Shown in pieces: positions 1 to 9,041 of a stretch of DNA of 64,000 nt. The DNA is from Verrucomicrobiota bacterium. Its GTDB lineage: Bacteria > Verrucomicrobiota > Verrucomicrobiia > Opitutales > Opitutaceae. Positions within the stretch are counted from its first letter, which is position 1. Each line of letters begins with the position of its first letter. The position numbers and the translations under genes are program-made. Under the pieces are notes generated by a model that searched no databases, was not told the origin of the DNA, and saw only the letters and a list, made by a program, of their open reading frames with translations. Location: assembly GCA_023386835.1 (NCBI GenBank), contig JAEWIY010000100.1:1-64000 (forward strand). Reading direction: 5' to 3'.

Positions 1-1593
1 CTGCCCGCGGATGTCGACGTCCGCCGCGGGCGCGTCGGCGAATTCGAAGCGTCTCCAGAAGTTCGACCACCACTCGCGGAACCATCCATCGATGTCGGCC
101 GGTTGCAGACGACCGGAGAGCAGGAAACGAAAGCGACGCGAGGCGATGTCCATCTCGTAACGCCCGCGCGCCTCACTGCTCGGAGTGGTCAGGACGATGT
201 CCTCCGCGCGAGCGGTCGTCCCATCCCAATGCAACTCGCCGCCCGCTCGTGCGAGATCCACGCCGCGCGCCCAGACCGGTCCGCTGCTGACCACGGCGCG
301 CGCGCTTCGCGGGCGGCCTCCTTCCGCCAGCACAACGTCCGCGCGCAGCCGGGGTGCTTCCTCGTAGCGGAGCCACTGCGTCAGATCGCGACTCACACGC
401 TCGCTGGCGTGTTGCAGCAGGGACGGGTGCAAACGCCCGGCGAGCGAGACCTCGCCAGCCCGGCTTTTGGCATGGAGCCGGCCCGACACCTCCCACGATG
501 TATCAAATGCGCGGAGTCCGAGGCGGCCCTGCACGTTGGGCCATTGATCCAGTTGCACCTCGCCGAAGGGCGCGGCGGCCCGGATGCCTTGGGCTTGAGC
601 CGCGGCCGCAGTGACCTGCGCCGCTTGGAAACGCACATCAGAAATCTGCGAGCCGGCGCTGCCTTGCACACCAAGGTGCAGGTGCTCGGCTTGCACGCGG
701 CCGGCCCAATCGGCTGCGCCGGACGTCACGCGAAGCTGGAAAGGCGTACGTTGCGCGCCACGGTCCTCGGGCCAGCGTGCCTCGACGCGCAGGCCCAGAT
801 TTTCGAGGCGGAGCCCCTCCAGCCACACGCCGCCGGTGCTGCTGGTCGTGAGCAATTCGGCCGTGATCAGGCTGGCCTGCTCGTCGGGCAAAGGTTGCAG
901 CTGCACGTCGAGCCGGGAATCCGGGGCGAGCGGCAAACGCGCGATTTCTTCGGCTACCCGTCGGCTCATGCGCGGATATTGGGTGGCGATGTGTTCGAGC
1001 CAATCATCCAGGCTTCGCCGGCGGGAGCCCTCCCGCGGTTTCAGCCAGGCGCCCTGCACATGCACTTGCAACGGACCAATGCGCGCCGCGAGGTGCGGAA
1101 CCTCGAAGCCACGGGATTGCGACGCGGGGCGCAGAAGCGTGTGGAAGTCGCGCACGAGCGCCTCGCTCTGCCCGCTGGGCGACAGCATCGCCGGGACGCG
1201 AAGTTCCGCGCCCGCGAGTTCGAGCGCCCGCACCCGCACCTCGCGGATCAGCAGCAGCCACGGGTCGATCTCGAGGTACACGCTGCCGGCGGTCAGCACC
1301 GGCTCCTGTAGGCTTCGGATGGAGACACGAACATCGCGCACCAGGACGTGTCCGCCGGGATCGAAGGTCGCGGCCCCGAATGTCGCCTGCAGACCGGCTT
1401 GCGCCAGCCGTTGCTCAATCCGCCGCAGCGCCCATTGCGGCACCACCAATTCGCGGGCCAGGGCGACGACCAGCAGGGCGACGAGGGAAACCGATAACGC
1501 CAGCCAGCTGGTCCACAGCAGGAGCGTGCCCACGACCGAAAAACCGGCGCGTGTCCCGGTGCCGCAAAGCTTGAGCCAGCGCGGCAGGCGCAT
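1..1593 (-). CDS. AsmA/TamB-like envelope protein, C-terminus beyond window
   Basis: The frame is open from an ATG at 1593 to the window edge (531 codons, no stop), so this is the N-terminal part of a larger protein. Residues about 17-47 form one long hydrophobic signal anchor. The rest is a repetitive pattern of short beta strands (for example HLHLGVQGSAGSQISDVRFQ) typical of AsmA/DUF3971/TamB-type proteins, which sit in the inner membrane and project into the periplasm. The gene is the last visible member of the minus-strand unit starting with the ABC ATPase at 7130 and follows the DUF4340 gene by 65 bases. Start choice: the ATG lies just before the membrane anchor. Function is unknown; an envelope-maintenance or lipid-transport role is inferred from the fold only. 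Long plus-strand frames over the same interval are antisense shadows. Confidence 0.75.
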   Translation of the reverse strand, partial: MRLPRWLKLCGTGTRAGFSVVGTLLLWTSWLALSVSLVALLVVALARELVVPQWALRRIEQRLAQAGLQATFGAATFDPGGHVLVRDVRVSIRSLQEPVLTAGSVYLEIDPWLLLIREVRVRALELAGAELRVPAMLSPSGQSEALVRDFHTLLRPASQSRGFEVPHLAARIGPLQVHVQGAWLKPREGSRRRSLDDWLEHIATQYPRMSRRVAEEIARLPLAPDSRLDVQLQPLPDEQASLITAELLTTSSTGGVWLEGLRLENLGLRVEARWPEDRGAQRTPFQLRVTSGAADWAGRVQAEHLHLGVQGSAGSQISDVRFQAAQVTAAAAQAQGIRAAAPFGEVQLDQWPNVQGRLGLRAFDTSWEVSGRLHAKSRAGEVSLAGRLHPSLLQHASERVSRDLTQWLRYEEAPRLRADVVLAEGGRPRSARAVVSSGPVWARGVDLARAGGELHWDGTTARAEDIVLTTPSSEARGRYEMDIASRRFRFLLSGRLQPADIDGWFREWWSNFWRRFEFADAPAADVDIRGQ

Positions 1594-1658
1594 CGCGGTT
1601 CAGCGATTCCGGACCGGCGTAAAGGCGGGTCCGGAAGAATATCGAGCGTTCCGCGAAT

Positions 1659-3764
1659 TCACGGTTGGGGCGGCGGGGCCTCGGCCGTCGATTCGGCGCC
1701 CGGGGACGGTTCCGTCGGGTCCGCGGACGAATTCGCTTGGTCGTCCGATGTGTCCGGCGTCGGCGCGGGAGGCAGTGCCGCGGGCCCGGGATCACGCGGG
1801 CCATAGGTCAGTGCCCACAACGCATCGAGCAGCGGTTGTTCCGCCTCAAAGATGACGTCGAACTCCGGTGAGCCAACCAACTGCGTGCCGCCGCCCGTGC
1901 GCGGCGCGAAGAAAAGTTGCGACGTGGTCAGCTGTTCCGTGGGCCCGCCCGTCAGGCCAAGCGTCACTTCCAAGCGATACGCCCAAGCCCGGTTCTCTCC
2001 CTGGACCAGCACGGTTTCGGTGAAGTGATCCGAGACGAAGCGCTGCGCCCGCAACGTCCGTATTTGGGAGCGCAGTGCGGTGAGCGCGGCCGCGCGCTCC
2101 GGGGGCTCCTGGCTGAAGACCTGTTCCCACGTTTCACCGTCGCCCAGCGTGCGCTGGTAAATGACGTTGCCGGAGGCGAGCTCAGTCAGGTTCAGGCCGG
2201 CAATCCTCGTGCCCGACGACAGATCGCGCAGCAGTCGATCACGAAAGACCCACGGCACCACGGGCGTGCGCCGCAGGATTTCCGAGCTGATCACGTAAAC
2301 GAAGGATTGGTTGGCCAGCTTGGCGTAAACGCTCGAAAGATCGTTGTTGCTGTTCACCCCGATCAAGAGCGTCAGCGTGGAGGGCGCGGTACTCGTGGAA
2401 TCCGGTTCGAGCGTAAGCGTCAGGGTGCGCTGCGGCCGGCTGTGCAGACCCCAGTCCTCGAGTTCGGCGTCGCTGGGCACGTCCCGCTCGAACTTCTCCG
2501 CGGTCAGGTAACCGAGAAACTGCAGGAGATTCCGCACGATTTCGCCGTCTGCCGGCATCGTCTGCGGTCCGGGACCGGCGGAGCGGACGATCTGCCAGCT
2601 CGCGGGAGTGGCGGACGCGGCCTGCGCACGGGTGGGCGGCTCAAGGCGTTGCAGCGTCAACGGCGGGCGGCCCGGGGCCGCGATCGTGATCGACGTCACC
2701 TCGCGCCCGTCCAGCGGCAGGATGCGACGGTCGCGCAGTTCCTCCTGGGCGTTGCGCAGGTCGTTCAACAGCTCGGTGGGTATCGCGACGGTGAATACGG
2801 CATCACGATCTTCCATTTGCGCGTGGAAGACCTGTTCGTCCTCGGCCGGCGCCGGACCGGACGCGGCGACCGTGTTGGGATCGACCGGATTTCCCAGCAG
2901 CAGCGTCTCCCGGCGATTGTTGCCCTCGAGCGTGATGCGCAGGCTCGGATTGGTCGTGCCGGCCTGCACGGCCAGCTCCGGATGAGCCCGGGCGGAACCG
3001 AGGAACTGTCGCGTCTGGAGCGCGTTGAGGTCGTTGATGGCCATCTCCGTCTGGGTCTTGTCGGCCCGGGCGACGATGGGGGCTTCGAACGACCACCGGT
3101 TGCCCTCGCGGCGGAGGCGCACCCGCACGTTGGCCGGTCCGGCCGTTTGGTGCAGGTTGAGCGAACGGACTTCAAACGTGTGGATGGTGAAGCAGGTCAG
3201 GGCCCGCAGTGCGTCGAGGCTCACGCGCAGGCTGTCGGCCAGACTGCGTTGCACGACGTGCACGCGCGTCTGGTCGGGAGAAAGCACATACAGCCGGTTG
3301 CCCACCGCGGTCTCGGCGCCGATGGCGAGCACGACCGGTGTGGGCGTGGCTGAAGCTTCCCCGGAGGGTGACGCGGGGGTGAGCGTCACCGTCAGGGCAG
3401 GATTCTCCAATCCATAGTCGGCCAAGGTTTGCCCGGCGGCGGCGAGGTCCTGCACCGCAAAGCTGGTTTCGTGATAAAGAAACTGCAGCTCGTTCATGAT
3501 CCGGTTCACCGCGTAGGTGTTGGCCGGCCATTCGAAGGGCGACGTCAACAACCAGCCGTCCGTCGTGCGGCGCAGCATCACGGGTTCGGCGAGGTTGGGG
3601 CCACTGATCTGGATCTGCTGGATGTTCGCGATCTCGGAGCCCAGCACGAGCCGCCGGGCCTGCAGCGCGGCCTTCTCCACCCGCCATTCGCGCTCGAATC
3701 CGAAGATGAAAAAGAAGAGCGCGACGTTCAGGAAAAGCAGAACGAGTGTGACTTTCGTGCGCAC
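1659..3764 (-). CDS. DUF4340 domain protein of a Gld-like ABC cluster
   Basis: A 701-residue protein starting with GTG at 3764. Residues about 5-24 form a single membrane segment (VTLVLLFLNVALFFFIFGFE). The remainder is periplasmic and contains repeated DUF4340-type modules (the first around residues 70-210, with motifs such as ADYGLENPALTVTL) and a Pro/Ala/Ser/Thr-rich C-terminal tail of about 40 residues. DUF4340 proteins are regularly encoded beside GldG-type auxiliary proteins of ABC exporters. Here the gene follows the GldG-like gene by 79 bases on the same strand. The biochemical role of the family is unknown. It probably forms a periplasmic partner of the ABC complex encoded by 3844-7130. 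Confidence 0.8.
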   Translation of the reverse strand: MRTKVTLVLLFLNVALFFFIFGFEREWRVEKAALQARRLVLGSEIANIQQIQISGPNLAEPVMLRRTTDGWLLTSPFEWPANTYAVNRIMNELQFLYHETSFAVQDLAAAGQTLADYGLENPALTVTLTPASPSGEASATPTPVVLAIGAETAVGNRLYVLSPDQTRVHVVQRSLADSLRVSLDALRALTCFTIHTFEVRSLNLHQTAGPANVRVRLRREGNRWSFEAPIVARADKTQTEMAINDLNALQTRQFLGSARAHPELAVQAGTTNPSLRITLEGNNRRETLLLGNPVDPNTVAASGPAPAEDEQVFHAQMEDRDAVFTVAIPTELLNDLRNAQEELRDRRILPLDGREVTSITIAAPGRPPLTLQRLEPPTRAQAASATPASWQIVRSAGPGPQTMPADGEIVRNLLQFLGYLTAEKFERDVPSDAELEDWGLHSRPQRTLTLTLEPDSTSTAPSTLTLLIGVNSNNDLSSVYAKLANQSFVYVISSEILRRTPVVPWVFRDRLLRDLSSGTRIAGLNLTELASGNVIYQRTLGDGETWEQVFSQEPPERAAALTALRSQIRTLRAQRFVSDHFTETVLVQGENRAWAYRLEVTLGLTGGPTEQLTTSQLFFAPRTGGGTQLVGSPEFDVIFEAEQPLLDALWALTYGPRDPGPAALPPAPTPDTSDDQANSSADPTEPSPGAESTAEAPPPQP

Positions 3765-3843
3765 GGGATCAGGACGTCACGGCCAGGGCCGGGGAGAGAG
3801 GGGGAACGGACGTGGAAAAGTGAATACGCAAAGGAGAAGCGGG

Positions 3844-5343
3844 TCAGGTGCGTCGGGCCCAATAAACGAGCAGGCCCAGCACGGCGGCCGCGCCCGGCAG
3901 GACGAGGAGCAGACTGTAACGCAGCCGGATGATTTCCTGCTGGCTGAGATTGAGCTGGTAGCGCTCGATTGGGCGCGGAGGCGTTTTTAGCCGCGCATCG
4001 CGGTAGATGCACCAGTCGATCGCGCTGAGCAGGATGGCGAGATGGCCGGGGGTGGCGATGCGATGGTTCGAGGCAAAGTCGGCGCTGCCGAACGCCACGA
4101 GTCGTCCGCTGGGCACACTCAGCGGCAGGTTCTTGGGCGACACCCGTTCGGAGGCGACCGCCACCGCGAGGCGGTTCGCAGGCTCGAGGTGTGGTTGCCC
4201 TTTTAGGTCCACCGCCGGATCGTACTCTGGCGTTCGCTGCAGGCGCAGGTCCCGTTCGCCCCAGGCGGTGGGCGCGGTCGCGGCCAGCACGGTGACGCGC
4301 AGATTTTCGTCGAGCGGGCGGCCCGGATCGGGGCGGACCACTCGGGTGCCGCCGAGGGCAAGCGATGTTTCGTAATCGAACAGGACCTCGGTAATCTGGT
4401 GGCGCTCGTAGGGCGGGATCAGCAGGTAGTTGGTTTCGGTGACGTTGGCGCGGTCCGTGTCGAAGACGATCACGTCGTCGGCCACGACACCCCAGTCGTA
4501 CAGCAGATCGTCGACACCCGGATTGGTCAGCGGCGGCAGGAGCAGGATGATGCGGCCGGCCTGCTCACGCATGTACACGCGCAACCGCTCCACTTCCGAG
4601 GGGTGCAGCCGGCCCTGCGACGGCGCGGCGATGAACAGCAGGGCGGCGTCCTCGGGGACGCGGGGCTCGTTGGCCAGGTTGAGCAGGGCCAGCTCGTAGT
4701 TTCGCAGGCGTAGTTCGTCTGCCAATACGGAGAGGCCGCGCCGGCCGTCAACGTCCTCCGGGCTCATCTCGCCGTGCCCGGTCAGGAAATAGATGCGCTG
4801 CCGATTGGGGTTGGCCACGTCGAGGATCGCGGCGGTGAGAGCCTGCTCGCCGGCAAAGGCCTGCGTCTCCCGGTCTCGGACGATGTAGAGCTCCTGGGGG
4901 AGGATGGCGCGGCGCCGGCTGCCATCGGCCGAGAGCGCCAGGACGGTATTCGGTTCATCGATGCCGAGGCGCTCGGCTTCCCGACGCTGCTGGTAAACGT
5001 CGAGGTACTGCACGGTGATGCGGCCGGTGGGCTTCGCGGCCGTCGCGTGCACGTACTCACGCAACAGCCCTTGCACGTCACGATAGGCTTGGGCGACGTA
5101 GTCGTTGTCGGAGTTCCGCTCGAGCGTGACGACCAGCGTCACCGATTCCTCCAGGGCGGCGAGGTGGGCAAGGGTTTCGGGCGAGAGCGAAAAGCGGCGG
5201 GCGGCGGTGAGGTCGAAACGCCAGGAATGCGTCAGCGCGAGGTAGTTGAGGCCGCCGACCAGCGTCAGAAAGAGCAGGGCCTGCAGGATCAGGTTGAACG
5301 TGCGCATCCATCGCGCGGCGCCGAAGCTTTGCAGGCGGGGCAT
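3844..5343 (-). CDS. GldG-like auxiliary protein of an ABC transporter
   Basis: A 499-residue protein with an N-terminal membrane segment (about residues 14-32, LILQALLFLTLVGGLNYLAL) and a C-terminal one (about 475-495), with a large extracytoplasmic part between them. The opening pattern after the first helix (WRFDLTAARRFSLSPETL) and the internal segment YFLTGHGEMSPED are typical of the GldG / ABC-type uncharacterised family. This family is found next to GldA/GldF in Bacteroidota and in many bacteria that do not glide. The ATG at 5343 lies three bases after the stop of the permease gene, so the two are translationally coupled. Substrate unknown. Gliding is not implied, because the same window encodes flagella. 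Confidence 0.85.
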   Translation of the reverse strand: MPRLQSFGAARWMRTFNLILQALLFLTLVGGLNYLALTHSWRFDLTAARRFSLSPETLAHLAALEESVTLVVTLERNSDNDYVAQAYRDVQGLLREYVHATAAKPTGRITVQYLDVYQQRREAERLGIDEPNTVLALSADGSRRRAILPQELYIVRDRETQAFAGEQALTAAILDVANPNRQRIYFLTGHGEMSPEDVDGRRGLSVLADELRLRNYELALLNLANEPRVPEDAALLFIAAPSQGRLHPSEVERLRVYMREQAGRIILLLPPLTNPGVDDLLYDWGVVADDVIVFDTDRANVTETNYLLIPPYERHQITEVLFDYETSLALGGTRVVRPDPGRPLDENLRVTVLAATAPTAWGERDLRLQRTPEYDPAVDLKGQPHLEPANRLAVAVASERVSPKNLPLSVPSGRLVAFGSADFASNHRIATPGHLAILLSAIDWCIYRDARLKTPPRPIERYQLNLSQQEIIRLRYSLLLVLPGAAAVLGLLVYWARRT

Positions 5344-5346
5344 GGC

Positions 5347-6108
5347 TCAGCTGTGGAGGAGTTTGGCCTCGATGCCGAGGATGCTGAAGATCAACGCCAG
5401 CACCGTGCCGCTGACGTAGAAGAGCAACTGTCGCGTGTCGATGATCCCGCGCGTGAAATCCTGGAGGTGCGTGAAGACCTGCGCGTACTCGACGATGGAG
5501 CGGACCGGCGCGAGCACTTCGGCGCGCAGCGCCACGGTCGTGCTCAGGAAGAACGGGCCGATGATGAGCGCGCAGAGCAGGACAAACGCGAGGATGCCGG
5601 CCACCGCCTGGTTGCGGGAGAGCGAACTGGCCAGCACGCCGATCGCGATGAACAGCAGACCGGAGACGGCAATGAAGACGTATCCACCGATCAATGGCCC
5701 GGGATCGAGGAAGTGCCCGTCGCGGGCGAAGCGGTGCAGGATATAGAAGAACCCGCCGGTGGATCCCCAGAGCAGCAGGTAGAAGAAGTAGGCGGCGCCG
5801 TATTTGCCGAGCACCACCTCGGTCGTCGTGACCGGGGTGGTCAGCAGTGTCTCCAAGGTTCCATGACGCCGCTCCTCCGAGATCGATTTCATGGTCAGCA
5901 GCGGCACCATGCAGAGCACGGGCACCACAAACCATTCGAAGAAGGTGACCGCGGGTGAAGTGTCGCGGGCCTCACCGCTGTAGGTCTCGAGAATGCCGGC
6001 AAAGATCGCGCCCATGAACAGCAGGAACAGCACCGCTGCGATGTAGGTGCTGGGGCTGACCAGCAGCATCCGGATTTCGTGTCCGAGAATGGTGAAAAAG
6101 TGGCGCAT
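5347..6108 (-). CDS. ABC-2 type permease (GldF-like)
   Basis: A 253-residue integral membrane protein with about six hydrophobic helices. The first is at about residues 20-40 (YIAAVLFLLFMGAIFAGIL) and the last near the C-terminus (LLFYVSGTVLALIFSILGIE). The loop EERRHGTLETLLTTPVTT is the classic signature of ABC-2 permeases. It sits two bases downstream of the ATPase gene and three bases upstream of the gldG-like gene, so the three are one transcript. It should form the membrane channel for the ATPase encoded at 6111-7130. The transported substrate cannot be told from sequence. Confidence 0.9.
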   Translation of the reverse strand: MRHFFTILGHEIRMLLVSPSTYIAAVLFLLFMGAIFAGILETYSGEARDTSPAVTFFEWFVVPVLCMVPLLTMKSISEERRHGTLETLLTTPVTTTEVVLGKYGAAYFFYLLLWGSTGGFFYILHRFARDGHFLDPGPLIGGYVFIAVSGLLFIAIGVLASSLSRNQAVAGILAFVLLCALIIGPFFLSTTVALRAEVLAPVRSIVEYAQVFTHLQDFTRGIIDTRQLLFYVSGTVLALIFSILGIEAKLLHS

Positions 6109-6110
6109 CG

Positions 6111-7130
6111 TCAGGACGAGCTGCTGGCCAGCGGGTAGTTCATGCCGCGTTTGGGCTGATCAATCACGTCCCAGCTCCGCCGCGTTGCGGCGAGGAACAC
6201 ATCCTCGAGGGTGGGGTGGGCCCGCGTCAGAGCACGCAACCGTAAAGCGGGCGTTTGGGCCATCACGCGGAACAACGCTTCGCCGATATCGTCGTCGCGC
6301 GTCGTGGTCAGCGTCACCACGCGAAAGTCATCGGCGCCGCGCTGTTCTTCGCTGGAGATCTGGATCGACTCGTCGACACTGGCAAGAGCCGCGGTCAAGG
6401 CCGCCGGTTCGCCCGCGACCTCGAGGGTGTAACGCGTCGGGCCGAGCAGGTCGCGTTTCAGCGCCTCCGGTTCGCCCGCGGCCACCACGCGGCCTTGGTT
6501 GATGATCAACACCCGATCGCAGGTCATCTCGATCTCCGGCAGGATGTGGGAAGAAATGATGACGGTCATGCGGCCGCGTAGGCGGGCGATGAGGTCGCGC
6601 ACGATCAGGATCTGGTGCGGATCGAGGCCAATGGTGGGCTCATCCATGATGATGACCGGCGGCTCGGCGAGGATGGCCTCCGCGATGCCGACCCGTTGCC
6701 GGTACCCCTTGGAGAGCTTCCCGATGATGCGGTGACGAACCCGCTTCAAATCACACAGTTCCAGCAGCTCATCGATCCGCGGGCCGAGTTGCCGCCGCGG
6801 CATTTCCTTCAGCCGGCCCCGGTAATAAAGGTACTCGATCACCCGCATGTCCTCGGGCAGCGGGTTGTTTTCGGGCATGTATCCGATGAAACGCTTCACT
6901 TCATCCGCCCGGGTCGCCACCGGAATCCCGCAAACGGTGACGTGTCCCGACGTGGCCGGCAGAAAACCCGTCAGGATTCGCATCGTCGTTGATTTGCCTG
7001 CGCCGTTGGGGCCCAGGAACCCGAGGATTTCGCCCTGCGCGACGGTGAAACTGATGTTATTGACCGCAACAACTCCGGCGAACGACTTGACCAGGTGGTC
7101 GACAACGATGGCGGGAGAGTCTTGGGACAT
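6111..7130 (-). CDS. ABC transporter ATP-binding protein (GldA-like)
   Basis: A 339-residue cytoplasmic ATPase. Walker A is GPNGAGKST at about residues 40-48, the ABC signature LSKGYRQR at about 139-146, Walker B PVIIMDE with catalytic Glu at about 164, and the H-loop His at about 195 (ISSH). The C-terminal extension after about residue 220 is the regulatory domain usual for GldA/NatA-type exporters. It is the first gene of the minus-strand unit (ATPase, permease, GldG-like, DUF4340, AsmA-like). The ATG at 7130 precedes the conserved beta strand directly. About 125 bases separate it from coaX, so a promoter probably lies at 7131-7255, though I recognise no clear motif there. Confidence 0.92.
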   Translation of the reverse strand: MSQDSPAIVVDHLVKSFAGVVAVNNISFTVAQGEILGFLGPNGAGKSTTMRILTGFLPATSGHVTVCGIPVATRADEVKRFIGYMPENNPLPEDMRVIEYLYYRGRLKEMPRRQLGPRIDELLELCDLKRVRHRIIGKLSKGYRQRVGIAEAILAEPPVIIMDEPTIGLDPHQILIVRDLIARLRGRMTVIISSHILPEIEMTCDRVLIINQGRVVAAGEPEALKRDLLGPTRYTLEVAGEPAALTAALASVDESIQISSEEQRGADDFRVVTLTTTRDDDIGEALFRVMAQTPALRLRALTRAHPTLEDVFLAATRRSWDVIDQPKRGMNYPLASSSS

Positions 7131-7255
7131 GCAGCGTTTGAGACGTTATGGCTGCGTTCCGGGTCACACGACAAGGCGCCAATCATCCCGGCCGAAAACA
7201 CCCGGACACGAACACTTAGGCGGGTGACCGGCCACGCGAGGACTCAGCGGGGCCA

Positions 7256-8044
7256 TCACGAGCTGCTTCCCTCCGATAATGTCCAAGCTTCGGCGAGGCC
7301 GCGCAACGTGAGATCGGGCACGTCAATCGTCTGCTGGCGGAGCCGGCCTTGCACCACGGCCGCGGCCCCTCCGGACGTGAGTACCACGGGTTCGGCCTCG
7401 CCCCGGCGCGTGAGCTCCTGGATCACTGCATCCAGGCAGGCTTGAATGAGCCCAATAAACCCGAGCAGCGCGCCGATGCGCATGGCCTCGCTCGTGGAGC
7501 GGCCGATGACGCTCTCGAGCGGCGTGACGAGATCTTCCACCAGGGGGAGCTGAGCGGTGCGCTCGTGCAGGTAGCGGGTCATCAGCGCCGGGCCCGGCGC
7601 GATGATGCCGCCCTCGTATCCACCGTTTCGTGTCACGACGTCGAAAGTGACCGCGGTGCCGAGATCGATCACGATGGCGGGTGAGCCAAACAAGGCCTGC
7701 GCGCCGGCGGCATTGGCCAGGCGGTCCTGGCCGATCTCCGCGGGAGTGGGGTAGGTGATGGTCACCCCCAGCCGCGCGGTGTGGGTCAACTGCCAGATGG
7801 GCAGGCCGGCCTCGGCCATGGTCCGGCGAAAATGAAGGTTCGCGGCCGGCACGACGCTGCAGAAGGCGACCGCGACCGGCGCGCCGTGGGCGGCGGAGAG
7901 TTCACGCAAGCGCGGCAGAAGACCTTCGATCGGATGATCGACGCGTCCGGTCGGAAGTGCCTGCACCGGCGCGACCGCTCCGGCCTCCCGCGTGACCAAC
8001 GCGAAGTGCGTGTGGGTGTTGCCAATATCAACGCAGAAAAGCAC
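7256..8044 (-). CDS. coaX: Type III pantothenate kinase
   Basis: Phosphorylates pantothenate, the first step of coenzyme A synthesis. The N-terminus LFCVDIGNTHTHFAL is the phosphate-binding strand of the type III (CoaX) family, and VIDLGTAVTFDVV is the second ASKHA motif. The protein is 262 residues, normal for CoaX. Start choice: a longer frame exists upstream, but GTG at 8044 is preceded by AAGGAG at a 7-base spacing, and that signal overlaps the end of birA. This gives a strong start four bases after the birA stop. birA and coaX are fused or adjacent in several phyla, so the arrangement is expected. The gene is the last of the nadC-birA-coaX unit. Confidence 0.93.
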   Translation of the reverse strand: MLFCVDIGNTHTHFALVTREAGAVAPVQALPTGRVDHPIEGLLPRLRELSAAHGAPVAVAFCSVVPAANLHFRRTMAEAGLPIWQLTHTARLGVTITYPTPAEIGQDRLANAAGAQALFGSPAIVIDLGTAVTFDVVTRNGGYEGGIIAPGPALMTRYLHERTAQLPLVEDLVTPLESVIGRSTSEAMRIGALLGFIGLIQACLDAVIQELTRRGEAEPVVLTSGGAAAVVQGRLRQQTIDVPDLTLRGLAEAWTLSEGSSS

Positions 8045-8048
8045 GGGC

Positions 8049-9041
8049 TTACTCCTTCTCGACTGTGACCTCGCCCGCCCGGAAACGCTCCATCCGTCCA
8101 TCCGGACGTCGCAACACCAGCGTGCCGTCGGGTTCGATGCCATCGGCGACGCCACTCACGCGCTCGTCACCGTGCAACAACGTCACCGGGCGGTTGCGCA
8201 GCGCATCGTAACGCGCCCACAGCGTCTTGAAATGGGCGTGGTGCTCGTTGCGATGAAACGTCTCGTACGCTGTCAGCACCCGGCCGATCAGCGCAGCCGC
8301 GAGACGGTTGATGTCCACCGGTGCGCCCGTGGCCTCCGACAAGGAAATCGCGCGACCGCGCAGTTCCGCGGGCCATCCGCCCACGGGCGGGAGAATGTTC
8401 AGCCCGAGGCCGATCACGAGATCGCGGATCTGATCGGCGTCGACGCGCGCCTCCGTGAGGATGCCGCCCGCCTTGCGGCCATCGAGCAGGAGGTCGTTGG
8501 GCCACTTCAACCGTGGAGCGAGGCGGCAGTAGCTGGCGATCAGCTCGCACAAGTTGGCGCCGATCCAGAGAGTGATCGTCGGCATGCGCTCCGGTGGCAG
8601 CAGCGGTCGGAAAGCAAAGCTGATGTAAAGGTTGCCGTTCTTCTCGCTCAACCAGGTGCGCCCGAGCCGTCCGCGCCCCCGCGTTTGCTCGCGGCTGATC
8701 ACCACAAAGGGCGCCGGCGAACCGGCGGAGAGCCGGCGGGCGGCCTCGTCGTTGGTGCTGTCGACCGTATCCAGAACGTTGAGACCCACGCCGCGGCTGC
8801 GTTCGGCGAGTTGCGCCTCGAGCAGCGATGCGTTCAGCCCGAAAGGACGCGCCTTCAGCCGGTATCCACGCGAGCGTTGCGCCTCAAATTCGAAGCCCTG
8901 CTCGCGCAGGCGCTCCGTGTGCTGCCAGACGGCGACCCGGCTCATGCCGAGTTGCTCCGCCAGCGCCGCTCCGGAAACGTACTCTTCGCCCGCTTCCAGC
9001 AGCGCTCGCAGGATCACGACTTCCGGGGCCGGTGTGCTCAT
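8049..9041 (-). CDS. birA: Bifunctional biotin-protein ligase / biotin repressor
   Basis: A 330-residue BirA. An N-terminal winged helix (about residues 1-65, with AALAEQLGMSRVAVWQH as recognition region) would bind an operator. It is followed by the catalytic domain with DTVDSTNDEA, the biotinyl-AMP loop GRGRLGRTW, and KWPNDLLLDGRKAGGIL. A small C-terminal SH3-like domain (about 275-330) follows. It attaches biotin to the acetyl-CoA carboxylase carrier protein and, given the HTH, probably also represses biotin genes. Its ATG overlaps the nadC stop as ATGA, and coaX follows after four bases. No biotin synthesis gene is in the window. Confidence 0.94.
   Translation of the reverse strand: MSTPAPEVVILRALLEAGEEYVSGAALAEQLGMSRVAVWQHTERLREQGFEFEAQRSRGYRLKARPFGLNASLLEAQLAERSRGVGLNVLDTVDSTNDEAARRLSAGSPAPFVVISREQTRGRGRLGRTWLSEKNGNLYISFAFRPLLPPERMPTITLWIGANLCELIASYCRLAPRLKWPNDLLLDGRKAGGILTEARVDADQIRDLVIGLGLNILPPVGGWPAELRGRAISLSEATGAPVDINRLAAALIGRVLTAYETFHRNEHHAHFKTLWARYDALRNRPVTLLHGDERVSGVADGIEPDGTLVLRRPDGRMERFRAGEVTVEKE

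Noticed and set aside
103..1855. Long plus-strand open frames (402 and 414 codons)
   Set aside because: They are antisense to the AsmA-like gene, have Arg/Ser/His-rich composition without motifs, and result from GC-rich codon bias on the opposite strand.
5078..5935. 285-codon minus-strand frame across gldG-like and permease genes
   Set aside because: Out of frame with both recognisable genes and rich in Arg/His/Pro; a shadow.
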